Positions 7,816 through 16,604 of a DNA stretch of 34,874 nt are shown here, one piece after another. How positions within the stretch are numbered: position 1 is the stretch's first letter; the number at the start of each line of letters is the position of its first letter. The stretch is from Haloquadratum walsbyi J07HQW1 (GTDB taxonomy: Archaea > Halobacteriota > Halobacteria > Halobacteriales > Haloferacaceae), in contig KE356560.1 in NCBI GenBank assembly GCA_000415965.1, positions 2,392,489 through 2,427,362 of the forward strand, given 5' to 3'. The notes beneath the pieces were generated by a model. That model had not been told where the DNA came from. It saw nothing but the letters and a program-made list of their open reading frames with translations, and did no database searches. The translations under genes were made by a program, and so were the position numbers.

Positions 7816-8748
7816 TCACACTTCCCCACCACCACGAAGATAATAGAATACATACGTCTGTGCATACCCGGCGTATCGACCACCGAGTCGGTCACGAATT
7901 GCCCGTGATGTCTCCAGATATCCGTCGCGATCACATGCTGGAAAGTGCTCAGCAATAGCTGTTTGAATCCATGTATCAAGTGGGACCGCCTCTGTGTAAT
8001 CAAGTGAGAATAACAATACACAGTCTGCGACCTTGTTTCCAACCCCGACAAACTGTGTAAGATAATCACGAGCGGCTTCATATTCATGTTCCGCAGCTGT
8101 AGCAGGGTGTGCTTCACCGGTTGAGACCATCTCTGCTGTTCGCTTGACATATGATGCGCGATAACCAAGGCTCAGATCACGTAACGCCGACTCTGATTGT
8201 GCTGCAAGCTGTGATGGTGTTGGAAATGCGGCGAATGATTCATTATCAACGGTGTGTATGGTCCCAAATGCATCAGCCATCGACATCTGCATTTGATGAA
8301 TACGTGACACCCGCATCTGCGCGGAGCAGATAAATGAAATCAGTGCTGAAAACGGTGGATCACGAACAAGGCGTAATCCATGAAAGACTTCAACAGCTGT
8401 CTTTATGAGTTCATCATCAGGGAACGAATCATAGATCGAAGTAAGATCGTCATCTAAGCGGAGTAGATGTTCTAAAACCTCGACGGGATCGCCTGTGGCT
8501 TCCCATTCAAGCTGATCATTCTGTTGACGGACTCGAATAACAATTGGAGTATCAGTTATTCCGTCAATCGGTGGTGCCACCGTCTCATACCAATGTGAGC
8601 CACCACTGACCGACATTGAATCATACATCCCATTATCAGCCCGATCCCAGAGATAAGATTGTCCGCTTTCAAGTGTCGCTTGAAGATCAAATGGTCCGGC
8701 AATATCTCGAAGGTCAATTACACCCGACTCAAATCGAGAATGATCCAT
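7816..8748 (-). CDS. ogg: 8-oxoguanine DNA glycosylase / AP lyase (OGG1 type)
   Basis: Excises 8-oxoguanine opposite C and nicks the abasic site in base-excision repair. The 310-residue protein has the N-terminal OGG domain (LDLQ-type start reading FDLQATLESGQSYLW, about 15-29) and a helix-hairpin-helix GPD domain with FVGVGNKVADCVLLFSLD. The catalytic pair is Lys239 and Asp258, 19 residues apart as in human OGG1 (K249/D268). ATG 8748 (MDHSRFESGVIDL) is chosen; the frame stays open another 62 codons upstream, but that extension does not resemble the family. No 4Fe-4S cluster cysteines are seen, as expected for OGG1 rather than Nth/MutY. Confidence 0.92.
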   Translation of the reverse strand: MDHSRFESGVIDLRDIAGPFDLQATLESGQSYLWDRADNGMYDSMSVSGGSHWYETVAPPIDGITDTPIVIRVRQQNDQLEWEATGDPVEVLEHLLRLDDDLTSIYDSFPDDELIKTAVEVFHGLRLVRDPPFSALISFICSAQMRVSRIHQMQMSMADAFGTIHTVDNESFAAFPTPSQLAAQSESALRDLSLGYRASYVKRTAEMVSTGEAHPATAAEHEYEAARDYLTQFVGVGNKVADCVLLFSLDYTEAVPLDTWIQTAIAEHFPACDRDGYLETSRAIRDRLGGRYAGYAQTYVFYYLRGGGEV

Positions 8749-8967
8749 TGAAAAGATACAGACACGCAATGTGTATTGGCGTTTCGTTCGGTTGTCACAG
8801 CATTCTGTAATATGTATCTTAATTATTTGTTTCGATAGCTCCCGACGACGAGACTCAGAGAAATTGCCCGTCAGGCATGACAGACCGTCCCGATGTCCTC
8901 GGAAGCGAAAACAGCAATCCCTCGAGTTATTCATGTCTGCGTCAGATTACAACCGAGGAGTGACATG

Positions 8968-9003
8968 GTGAAGTACCTCAGGGACAAGCCCCGAGGCACT
9001 CGC
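8968..9003 (-). mobile_element. Solo TnpB-element right-end hairpin, RE1
   Basis: Plus strand gtgaagtacctcagggacaa then gccccgaggcact: an 8-bp stem with one mismatch. It is the same family as the hairpin next to the tnpB 3' end at 34585-34606 and the copies at 14452, 18248, 29422 and 29768. Read on the minus strand, the order is stem-loop then cttcac. The upstream motif ctacagatag (plus strand ctatctgtag) is shared with other copies. No tnpB remains beside it. Confidence 0.6.
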
Positions 9004-9285
9004 CTTGCTATCTGTAGAAGTGCATGTCCAGTTGTACCGCACAGGGCATGTCGTTGCTCTTACCGCCGGGAGAGTAATAGTTTCATTATTGTGCTTTGTG
9101 CTCATGTTCATGTTTGATATCGTTATCGGAGACCCCAAATCCAACCCTTACTCCAGTTTTTGTCATGGTATGATCTGGATAACCGCACAGTATCAGATTG
9201 AGTAAGAATCATCTCCCCAGTCTCTGATTCACTTCACGGGGAAGCTCAGTGATTTTCTCCACAATTATAAAGCCCAAGGAGAATC

Positions 9286-9305
9286 CCTGCGGCTTCAGCC
9301 GCAGG
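9286..9305. repeat. IS200/IS605-type terminal hairpin, family A (second copy)
   Basis: Perfect 8-bp stem cctgcggc/gccgcagg with loop ttca. The flanks (aaggagaat before, atgaatccgacaactc after) are the reverse complement of those at 221-240, showing an element end of the same type in opposite orientation. Confidence 0.6.
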
Positions 9306-9624
9306 ATGAATCCGACAACTCAGAGTCAATCTACGCTGCAATAGCCACGCTGAGATTGACAATCCGTAATTTAAGCTGACAGGCAATCCTACGTATAGGG
9401 AGGAATCAGGCTGGGAACAGAGCGATTCCCGCTAGTCCGACGATGGCGGCCTGTCCGCCTCAAGCAATCAGACAGTAATCGGAACCAGTTGGGTGAACGG
9501 TCGGTTCCTACAATGAATCGACGCAGTGCCCGACTGCTGTACGCACCACACAAAGTAACTCCGAGTCCGTCGAAATCTGCCGGATTCCCCGAGGCAAAAA
9601 CAACTCCGGGAGTCCCAACACGAT

Positions 9625-9842
9625 AGAGGATAGGGTACCGGGGGCGGAAGCTGGAGCTGAGATGTGGCACTCTCGGCACCAGCAGTCCCACCCGACTCGC
9701 CACAGTCCGTGAACCCCACACGGATTCTTACTATGTCGGGGTTCGGTGGAACTGCAAACCTGCAATCTCCACGCTTACACTCACGCTCACGCTCACGATC
9801 AGGATTCCTCCGCGGTTACGCGGAGGAGGATGTCAACCATAA
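9625..9842 (+). pseudogene. Decayed TnpB 3'-end relic
   Basis: The open frame ends in RIPPRLRGGGCQP and a TAA at 9840-9842, with the last codons formed by the hairpin at 9807-9826. The minus-strand relic at 27733 ends almost identically (SPPRSPRGGCQL), so both are 3' tails of one TnpB element type. The frame is closed upstream by a stop near 9622, and no RuvC or zinc-finger motif remains. A Leu-Thr repeat (hexamer ctcacg x3) precedes the tail. Assignment rests on the tail and the hairpin, so it is moderate. Confidence 0.4.
9807..9826. repeat. TnpB-element right-end hairpin, family B
   Basis: Perfect 8-bp stem cctccgcg/cgcggagg with loop gtta, followed by aggatgtcaacc. The reverse-complement arrangement occurs at 27746-27768. 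Confidence 0.55.
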
Positions 9843-10004
9843 TCCAGCGTCATTACTCTCATACAGTGATATCCCAACTTCTGAGAGTTGATTACAGCAT
9901 ATATCTATCAGCCACGCTGAGTTTTTCTTTGACGGGATTAGTTTCATATTGCCACCAGTATACTCATCTCACACAGCCAACTTCTTACCCATTTTTGAGA
10001 TCAG

Positions 10005-11684
10005 TTAGTCACGGACATGTTCGAGTGTCAGCCCTGCAAGTCGACGTGCGAGGTCTTCATCAAGTCCGCTATCAGTACACCGCCACTCCCAGTTTCCACT
10101 TGCCGTCCCTGGCTCATTGAAGCGTGCATGTGAGTCAAGTCCAAGCACGTCTTGTAGTGTCGTCAACCCAATCTTGGCGTCTGAACGCCAAACGGCGTCG
10201 ATAATTGACCAGTTAATCTCTGAGCCATCAACCCCAAGATTGTAATGCAAGCAGTCACGCTGTGACTGTGAAAGTGAGTCATAGTAGCCAACGATCGTAT
10301 CGGTGTCGTGTGTCGATGAATACGCGACGCTTTGGGGTGGATAGTGCATTGGTTGATACATATCACCTTCACGACACCAATCAGCGTAATGAGGCACTCG
10401 CATACCAGGGAAATCAAAGTATTCTCGAAGGTCATGAAGTGCCTGATCAATAAACCCAAGATCTTCAATAATAAATGGAAGCGACCCAATATGTTCACGA
10501 ACGGTCTCAAAGAAGTCATACCCAGGCACTGAGTGCCACTCACCTGCTGTGGGATTATCAGCATCAATAGGAATTGCATAATAGCTATCGAACCCTTTAA
10601 AGTGATCAATACGAGTGACATCAATAAGATCAAAAAGCCGGTCAAGCCGATCGAGCCACCAATTATAGCCTGTGTTGCGAAGATACGCCCAGTCATAAAC
10701 TGGATTTCCCCAGCGTTGACCATCATCACTGTCAGTCGGTGGAACACCAGCAACGACCGCTGGTTCATTGGTATCCGTTAATTGAAATATCTCAGGAGTT
10801 GCCCAGACATCTGCGCTATCAAGCGCAACATAAATTGGCAGATCACCAACGAGGGTAACACCGCGGTTAGCGGCTACCGTTTGGAGTGATTGCCACTGTT
10901 GATCGAATATGAACTGCACGATGAGATGATAAAGAACATCTGATTCTAATGATTCATACTGATCACGGAGTGCATCTGGGTCTCGATTCCGGATTGGCTC
11001 TGGCCAGTCCGTCCATGCGCCATCATACGACGTTCGAAGCGCCATAAATAGCGCATAGTCAGTGAGCCAATGATTCTCTCGCTGATAAAATGATTTGAAT
11101 TCTCTTGCGTCTTTTTCTATCTGACTATCAGCAGGTGTGTCCTGGCTGAGATTGACAGACTCACCAAGTGTCACAGTGACCTCAGGCACTGTGTCGCCAT
11201 CGACACCAGAATTCACAGTGGTATCGGGATCGGGATGGGGATGGATGGCAATGCCACCAATGGACTCCCGGAATCGTTCTGCAGCGATGTGAAGACAGTC
11301 ATGTTTGTATTCACGCACCGTATCGTATACAACCTCGTGAGGTGAGAAGTCTGGGACTGGTTCAAGATCCTCGCTTGTGAGATACCCCTCAGCAACGAGA
11401 TCATCCAAGCTAATCAGCAATGGATTCCCTGCGAACGCAGAGTATGACTGGTATGGTGAATCATCGTGAATCCCCGCTGTTGGACCGAGCGGGCAGAATT
11501 GCCATACCGACTGATTAGCTGTTTCGAGCCACTCGAGAAACTTTCGTGCGCCTGGACCGAGATCGCCAATTCCATGTGACCCAGGGAGCGCGGTGATGTG
11601 AGCAAAAACGCCTGCCTGTCGATCAAACTGCATACTCAAGCCATCGGTGGCGGCAATTAATGACTGTTGCTCTGTATGTTTCAT
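10005..11684 (-). CDS. malQ: 4-alpha-glucanotransferase (amylomaltase, GH77)
   Basis: Transfers alpha-1,4-glucan segments between maltodextrins; cytoplasmic, glycogen/maltodextrin metabolism. The 559 residues contain the GH77 landmarks: GVFAHITALPGSHGIGDLGP near the start, DLPIYVALDSADVW, the nucleophile region VTRIDHFKGFDSYYAIP, the acid/base region FIIEDLGFI, and the late STHDTDTIVGYY motif. A TATA-like box at 11711-11718 sits 30 nt before ATG 11684 and favours this start. Homologues usually begin nearer MQFDRQAGVF, so ATG 11633 is the alternative. It is a single-gene unit; an insert of about 25 residues with hydrophilic, acidic character lies near residues 150-180. Confidence 0.93.
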   Translation of the reverse strand: MKHTEQQSLIAATDGLSMQFDRQAGVFAHITALPGSHGIGDLGPGARKFLEWLETANQSVWQFCPLGPTAGIHDDSPYQSYSAFAGNPLLISLDDLVAEGYLTSEDLEPVPDFSPHEVVYDTVREYKHDCLHIAAERFRESIGGIAIHPHPDPDTTVNSGVDGDTVPEVTVTLGESVNLSQDTPADSQIEKDAREFKSFYQRENHWLTDYALFMALRTSYDGAWTDWPEPIRNRDPDALRDQYESLESDVLYHLIVQFIFDQQWQSLQTVAANRGVTLVGDLPIYVALDSADVWATPEIFQLTDTNEPAVVAGVPPTDSDDGQRWGNPVYDWAYLRNTGYNWWLDRLDRLFDLIDVTRIDHFKGFDSYYAIPIDADNPTAGEWHSVPGYDFFETVREHIGSLPFIIEDLGFIDQALHDLREYFDFPGMRVPHYADWCREGDMYQPMHYPPQSVAYSSTHDTDTIVGYYDSLSQSQRDCLHYNLGVDGSEINWSIIDAVWRSDAKIGLTTLQDVLGLDSHARFNEPGTASGNWEWRCTDSGLDEDLARRLAGLTLEHVRD

Positions 11685-11710
11685 TGACCCTTCTTGATCG
11701 AATCAGATCG

Positions 11711-11718
11711 GCTATACC
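11711..11718 (-). promoter_or_regulatory. TATA-like box of malQ
   Basis: Minus-strand ggtatagc, about 30 nt before ATG 11684. It decides the choice of that start over the internal ATG at 11633. Confidence 0.4.
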
Positions 11719-12005
11719 TTCTGACTGTGATGTGGTGGTCGTGTTATAGACACCGCTCAGTGACTGAACTTCGAGTTACTTTCATAATACCAGCAGTCGT
11801 GGTTTCGGTCTTCCCCCCCATCGACAATAGATTGCGCAGATGTGTGCTGATCATCAACTCGCGACACTGCCGATTTGATACTCTCCGCTCGAAATTGCTC
11901 CGTGGTTGCATGAAAGAAAGAGCAATGTTGTGCTTTCTCGGACGTAACTGGCAGAGAGACGATACTCGATATCTTCCATAGTCGATGTATTTCGCACTCA
12001 AAAAC

Positions 12006-12013
12006 ACTTATTC
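12006..12013 (+). promoter_or_regulatory. TATA-like box of thrS
   Basis: The sequence acttattc is centred about 27 nt before ATG 12037, consistent with a leaderless transcript. Confidence 0.5.
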
Positions 12014-12036
12014 GTGACCTCATATTTCTAATCGAT

Positions 12037-13965
12037 ATGAGTGATATCACGGTCACGCTTCCCGATGGTTCCGAATTATCTGTCCCAGCAGATGCAACCG
12101 TCGAGGACGTGGCCTACGAGATTGGTCCTGGATTGGGACGCGATACGATTGCGGGGGTAGTCGACGGCGAACTTGTTGATGCCACCACGTCTGTGTATGA
12201 CGATGCGCGCGTCGTCATTGTGACCGAGCAGAGTGATGAATACCAACGCGTCCTGCGACATTCCGCAGCGCACGTTTTCGCGCAAGCATTGCAACGAGAG
12301 TATCCAGACGCGAAATTGACCATCGGTCCACCAACCGATGATGGGTTTTATTATGATATTGCGAATGTTGACCTCGATGAAGGTGATCTTGAGACGATTG
12401 AAGCCGAAATGGAAGCAATCATCGACGCAGACATTCCAATCGAACGAGAGTATCGACCACGAGAGAAAGCGTTCTCAAAATACGACGATAATCGGTATAA
12501 GCGTGATATTCTTGAGACGGAAGCCGCTGATGAAGATCCGGTTTCATTCTATGTTCAAGATGACTTCGAGGATCTCTGCCAGGGTCCACATGTCGATTCA
12601 ACGGGTAAGATTGGGGCAATTACACTGTTGAATATCTCATCAGCATATTGGCGTGGTGATGAGGATAATGAGACACTTACTCGGGTTTACGGAGCAGCAT
12701 TTGAGTCAGAATCGGAACTTGAATCATTTCTTGAGCGCCGAGAAAAAGCGAAACAGCGTGATCATCGAAAGATCGGTCAGGAACTTGATTTATTTTCCAT
12801 CCCAGATATCACTGGACCAGGACTTCCATTGTATCATCCAGATGGCAAAAAGATACTCAACGAACTTTCATCATTCGCGCGGTCATTGAATCTTGAGGCT
12901 GGATATGAGCCCGTCGAGACGCCACATCTTTTCCGGACAGAACTCTGGAAGCAATCAGGACATTATGAGAATTATGTCGATGACATGTTCCTATTAGATG
13001 TGAGTGATGAAGAATACGGGCTGAAACCGATGAACTGTCCCGGTCATGCAACGATTTTTGACCAGCACTCATGGTCATATCGTGATTTACCGGTTCGATA
13101 TTTTGAAGATGGAAAGGTGTATCGAAAAGAGCAACGTGGAGAGCTCTCCGGGCTTTCTCGCGTGTGGTCATTTACCATCGACGATGGACATCTTTTCTGT
13201 CAGCCAGAGCAGATTGAACAGGAAGTCACACATGTAATGGATGCAATTTACTCGGTCCTTGATACATTTGGCTTAGAGGCACACGTCGCGCTTGCAACGC
13301 GACCAGAGAAATCAGTCGGCAGTGACGAGATTTGGGAGGACGCTGAGACCCAACTTCGGTCAGTTCTTGAGTCACAGAATATTGATTATGATCTTGAGCC
13401 TGGCGACGGCGCGTTTTATGGACCAAAAATTGACTTTGCATTTGAGGATGCACTCGGTCGACAATGGGATGGACCGACTGTGCAGTTAGATTTCAATATG
13501 CCTGATCGGTTTGGGTTGAGCTACACCGGTGAAGATAATGCGGATCACCAGCCAGTAATGATTCATCGCGCCCTGTATGGATCATATGAACGGTTCTTCA
13601 TGGTGTTGATTGAGCATTTCAATGGAAAGTTCCCACTGTGGCTTGCCCCTGATCAGGTCCGAATCCTCCCGATTAGTGATGATCAACTGGGTTACGCACA
13701 TCGGATTAAAAATGAACTTGATGACTTTCGTGTCAGTATTGAGGACCGCGCATGGACGCTTGGACGGAAGATCCGTGCAGCTCAAGAAGAACGGGTGCCT
13801 TATATGATTATTATTGGCGATGATGAGGCCTCAACAGAGACTATTTCGGTCCGTGACCGGAAAGAACGTGAACAACAGGATGTTGATATTAGCACATTCC
13901 GTTCACATCTCCAGTCTGAGTATGAGGACAAGCGACTGGAGCCTGATTTCATCGATATGAATTAA
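12037..13965 (+). CDS. thrS: Threonyl-tRNA synthetase
   Basis: Charges tRNA-Thr. The 642-residue protein has the bacterial-type architecture. It comprises an N-terminal TGS domain (about 1-60), an N2 editing domain with an HxxxH motif (HSAAH, about 74-78) and a class II core. The core holds motif 2 ([20 protein letters not shown]) and the zinc ligands expected at MNCPGH, DDGHLFC and [14 protein letters not shown]-terminal anticodon-binding domain ([20 protein letters not shown]) completes it. Many archaea instead carry a D-aminoacyl-deacylase-like editing domain; haloarchaea commonly have this bacterial type, so this is normal for the lineage. Monocistronic. Confidence 0.96.
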   Translation: MSDITVTLPDGSELSVPADATVEDVAYEIGPGLGRDTIAGVVDGELVDATTSVYDDARVVIVTEQSDEYQRVLRHSAAHVFAQALQREYPDAKLTIGPPTDDGFYYDIANVDLDEGDLETIEAEMEAIIDADIPIEREYRPREKAFSKYDDNRYKRDILETEAADEDPVSFYVQDDFEDLCQGPHVDSTGKIGAITLLNISSAYWRGDEDNETLTRVYGAAFESESELESFLERREKAKQRDHRKIGQELDLFSIPDITGPGLPLYHPDGKKILNELSSFARSLNLEAGYEPVETPHLFRTELWKQSGHYENYVDDMFLLDVSDEEYGLKPMNCPGHATIFDQHSWSYRDLPVRYFEDGKVYRKEQRGELSGLSRVWSFTIDDGHLFCQPEQIEQEVTHVMDAIYSVLDTFGLEAHVALATRPEKSVGSDEIWEDAETQLRSVLESQNIDYDLEPGDGAFYGPKIDFAFEDALGRQWDGPTVQLDFNMPDRFGLSYTGEDNADHQPVMIHRALYGSYERFFMVLIEHFNGKFPLWLAPDQVRILPISDDQLGYAHRIKNELDDFRVSIEDRAWTLGRKIRAAQEERVPYMIIIGDDEASTETISVRDRKEREQQDVDISTFRSHLQSEYEDKRLEPDFIDMN

Positions 13966-14022
13966 TCACGAGACGACCGACTACCGGTTCATCTGTTGGT
14001 AAACCGTCTTGTGGTCACACTC

Positions 14023-14400
14023 TCACATTCTCATACTCTCATTCGAGCCCTGAGTTCCCGCTTTCACGACGCAGTTTACAGACATAGAATCCGTGTCCAC
14101 AGGGATCGCAGTTTCCGCAGGCGTTGAGTTGGACTATCTCAACCCTCAATCAGAAAACCCACGTTTCAAAATGCTCAATAAACCGTTCGCGTCACAGTCG
14201 CTGTCGTAGCCGCAGTTAAACCTACAACGTCAATAAGGATGTTCTTTGACACAAATGGGTCTTCGCCGTCTCTATACCACAGTTAGCACACCTTTTCGCT
14301 GTTTCTTATCCGTCCAGTTCCAGTTGAACGCCGTGTGTGCCGGACAGCTCACCTTTGTATTCAAGAGGTGTAATGAGGTGTGCTGCATCCTGGTCGGTCT
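14023..14400 (-). pseudogene. Decayed TnpB C-terminal half
   Basis: Minus-strand reading in several frames gives CANCGIETAK, then after a frameshift PICVKEH, then CGYDSDCDANGLL, LSILKRGFSD, an in-frame stop, and STPAETAIPVDTDS. These match the TnpB zinc finger (CxxC...CxxC), the RuvC-III DxDxNA region and the usual haloarchaeal C-terminal tail. At least two stops and one frameshift are present, and the N-terminal half is gone. The right-end hairpin at 14452-14485 lies on its 5' side in the opposite orientation, so this relic and that hairpin come from different insertions or a rearrangement. Confidence 0.7.
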
Positions 14401-14451
14401 GAACATTCGTCTTGAGGCATACTGTCGGAAGTTTTCTACAGGGAAAAAAGA

Positions 14452-14485
14452 GAGTGCCTCAGGGCTCGACCCCGAGGTACTTCAC
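14452..14485 (+). mobile_element. Solo TnpB-element right-end hairpin, RE2
   Basis: Plus-strand gagtgcctcagggctcgacc then ccgaggtacttcac, preceded by ttctacaggg as in other copies. It ends 18 nt before the stop codon of the convergent nadE gene, and its downstream side reads antisense into nadE. Confidence 0.6.
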
Positions 14486-14503
14486 AGCGTCAATCTAGTG
14501 TAC

Positions 14504-16192
14504 TCATTCGCCATCTGTGAGAATCTCAGCGTACGATGCCGCGATTGGATACCGCCATCCGCTGTCAAAAGCCTTTGTTGTGACACGGAGGGCCGGGGGT
14601 GTTTGATTACGCTTGAACTCTGATCGAGTAATGTTTTCTACAACTGTTTTGACCTGCTTTTTTGTTGCGTTGGTCGCTTCGACAATCTCTGTGAGTTGAT
14701 GTTTATTTCCGACATACTGGCTGACGACAGCGTCGGTAATCTCATATGGGGGAATATCATCTGCATCAGTCTGTCCCTCAGTAAGTTCTGCTGTCGGGGC
14801 TTTCTCTATGACGGAACGAGGAATTGGAGCAGAATCAGTCCATGTTGGCGTATCCGTGTTGAAATTTTCTGCAAGCGCGTATACACGGCGTTTAGTGCAA
14901 TCTCCAAGCGGTGCAATCGCACCAACCGCGTCGCCATAAAGTGTGCAGTAGCCAACTGCTGCTTCGCTTTTATTATCTGGGGTCAGTACGAGTGCATCGA
15001 TATCGTTGGCAACACCCATTAATAATAAACCACGCACCCGGGCTTGGACGTTTTCACGAGTGATCCCTCTGGTATCATTCCCTGGTGTGATTCCATTGAT
15101 TGCGTTGAGTAAGGACTGTGAGAGTTGTTCAATCCCTACTTCATTGAATTGTATCCCAAGATTTTGCGCGACCTGTTCTGCGTCCGTCCGGTTGTTCTCA
15201 GCTGTAACACCACTCGGCAAGGTTATGCCGTGGACATGCGCTGGACCAATCGCCTCAGCAGCAAGAGCCGCTGTGACCGCTGAGTCAATCCCACCGGAAA
15301 TCCCAATGATGACATCATCAAACCCAGTCTTATCGAGGTAATCCCGGATTCCCAACTCAAGCATCCGGCGGAGTTGTGCTGTTTCAGATGGGTCCGATCT
15401 TGGCGTTGAATTGTCTGTGGGCTGACCGATTAATACGCGTGGCTCCCCACTCGTCGCAGAGACAATTTGAGAACCATCAGTATCAATCATAAATGATGTG
15501 CCATCAAAGAGAATGTCATCGTTGCCACCGACCTGGTTAGCAAAGACAACCGGTGCGTCGATGCGTTCTGCATGACGCCCAAATCGCTCATATCGTGCTG
15601 AGGACTTATTTACTCGATACGGACTCGCAGATAAATTGACAAGAAGGTCCACAGCCCCATCCGCATATGGTGCGATTGGGTCTGTTTGATGACGCTGTTG
15701 ACCAGTCACCTGATGATCATACCAGGCATCCTCACAGATTGTGATTCCGACCGCCGTGTCGTCGACGCGGATGATTTCCGGTTTGGTCCCCCGTGAGAAA
15801 TACCGATGTTCGTCAAAGATATCATACGTCGGGAGAAGGCGTTTGCTGTACTCCCCAGCGATTTCTCCGTCAACAAAGGCTGTGGCACTGTTCGTGAGTG
15901 GCGGACCGCTTGTTTGGTCTGCAGAAGCGGTGTGTCCGACGATGAGCGGAGGTCCCTGTTCGGTGAGGCGGCAGAGGGTATCAAGCGCAGTCTGTTCTGC
16001 ATCACGTATGCGCTGTCGATGGAGAAGGTCTCGAGGCGGATAACCCAGTAATGCGAGCTCTGGTGTGATAATCAGGCTGGCACCCGCATCGGTCGCCTGT
16101 CTATATGCTTCGATAATCTGAGTGCGATTACCAGACACGTCACCAACAACAGGATTATGCTGGACAATGGCAACTTCCATCGGCAAGGACAT
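14504..16192 (-). CDS. nadE: NAD+ synthase, glutamine-hydrolysing (NadE with nitrilase domain)
   Basis: Last step of NAD synthesis: amidates deamido-NAD with ATP, taking ammonia from glutamine. The 562 residues form two domains. The N-terminal nitrilase-type glutaminase has the catalytic triad Glu45 (TPELALLG), Lys117 (YSKRLLP) and Cys153 (ITICEDAWYD). The C-terminal synthetase has the PP-loop SGGIDSA at 299-305 and ends with the KAFDSGWRYPIAASY segment typical of bacterial two-domain NadE. Many haloarchaea are known for a short ammonia-dependent NadE instead, so this form is notable. ATG 16192 is used; ATG 16180 (MEVAIVQHNP) is an equally plausible start. Confidence 0.93.
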   Translation of the reverse strand: MSLPMEVAIVQHNPVVGDVSGNRTQIIEAYRQATDAGASLIITPELALLGYPPRDLLHRQRIRDAEQTALDTLCRLTEQGPPLIVGHTASADQTSGPPLTNSATAFVDGEIAGEYSKRLLPTYDIFDEHRYFSRGTKPEIIRVDDTAVGITICEDAWYDHQVTGQQRHQTDPIAPYADGAVDLLVNLSASPYRVNKSSARYERFGRHAERIDAPVVFANQVGGNDDILFDGTSFMIDTDGSQIVSATSGEPRVLIGQPTDNSTPRSDPSETAQLRRMLELGIRDYLDKTGFDDVIIGISGGIDSAVTAALAAEAIGPAHVHGITLPSGVTAENNRTDAEQVAQNLGIQFNEVGIEQLSQSLLNAINGITPGNDTRGITRENVQARVRGLLLMGVANDIDALVLTPDNKSEAAVGYCTLYGDAVGAIAPLGDCTKRRVYALAENFNTDTPTWTDSAPIPRSVIEKAPTAELTEGQTDADDIPPYEITDAVVSQYVGNKHQLTEIVEATNATKKQVKTVVENITRSEFKRNQTPPALRVTTKAFDSGWRYPIAASYAEILTDGE

Positions 16193-16604
16193 AATAAGTT
16201 TTGTACTTATTCGGGTATAAATTCATAGACTATATAGCATCGAGGAGTGACCGAAGATACTCTGTGAACTCTTCGTGAGTAAAATTGTCGGATTCAGCGT
16301 TGACCCTTCTCTGACTGGACTGTCGCCTGCGGGGGAGTCATCTTCATTGTTTATTTATCGATAACGTGCCCCTCCAATCGTGAGTATACATACGTTAGTT
16401 TGATACTGACAGGGATTCCCCCGATTATCGAACTGTGGAGATGGGTGATATGAGACCGGAGCAACCGGTAATGCTGCGCTGTTGATTCGCACTGTCTTAT
16501 AGGCACGGAATTATAATTGACAAATTCTATAAGACGAACACGCGCCCAATTAATCGGTCCGAACGAGTGCTGTTAAGTGGCGGCCGACCGGACTAACCTG
16601 CACA
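16193..16604. other. Divergent promoter spacer nadE / TrkA-DHH gene
   Basis: 412 bp without a supportable gene. TATA-like tgttaag at 16571-16577 lies about 30 nt before ATG 16605. On the minus strand, 16230-16320 reads NFTHEEFTEYLRSLLDAI then a stop; it looks like a protein C-terminus, but there is no start codon or upstream frame. Confidence 0.5.

Larger units (their letters stand above)
11685..12036. other. Divergent promoter spacer malQ/thrS
   Basis: 352 bp between divergently transcribed genes. It contains the malQ TATA box (11711-11718) and the thrS TATA box (12006-12013). No gene-like ORF is supported. Confidence 0.6.

Noticed and set aside
9389..9721. Minus-strand ORFs of 83-110 codons
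   Set aside because: Arg/Ser/Pro-rich and opposite to the tnpB relic strand; they reflect GC-richer relic DNA, not a gene.
16230..16320. Minus-strand reading NFTHEEFTEYLRSLLDAI followed by a stop
   Set aside because: Looks like a protein end, but no start codon or upstream coding frame exists; could be a relic but is too short to call.
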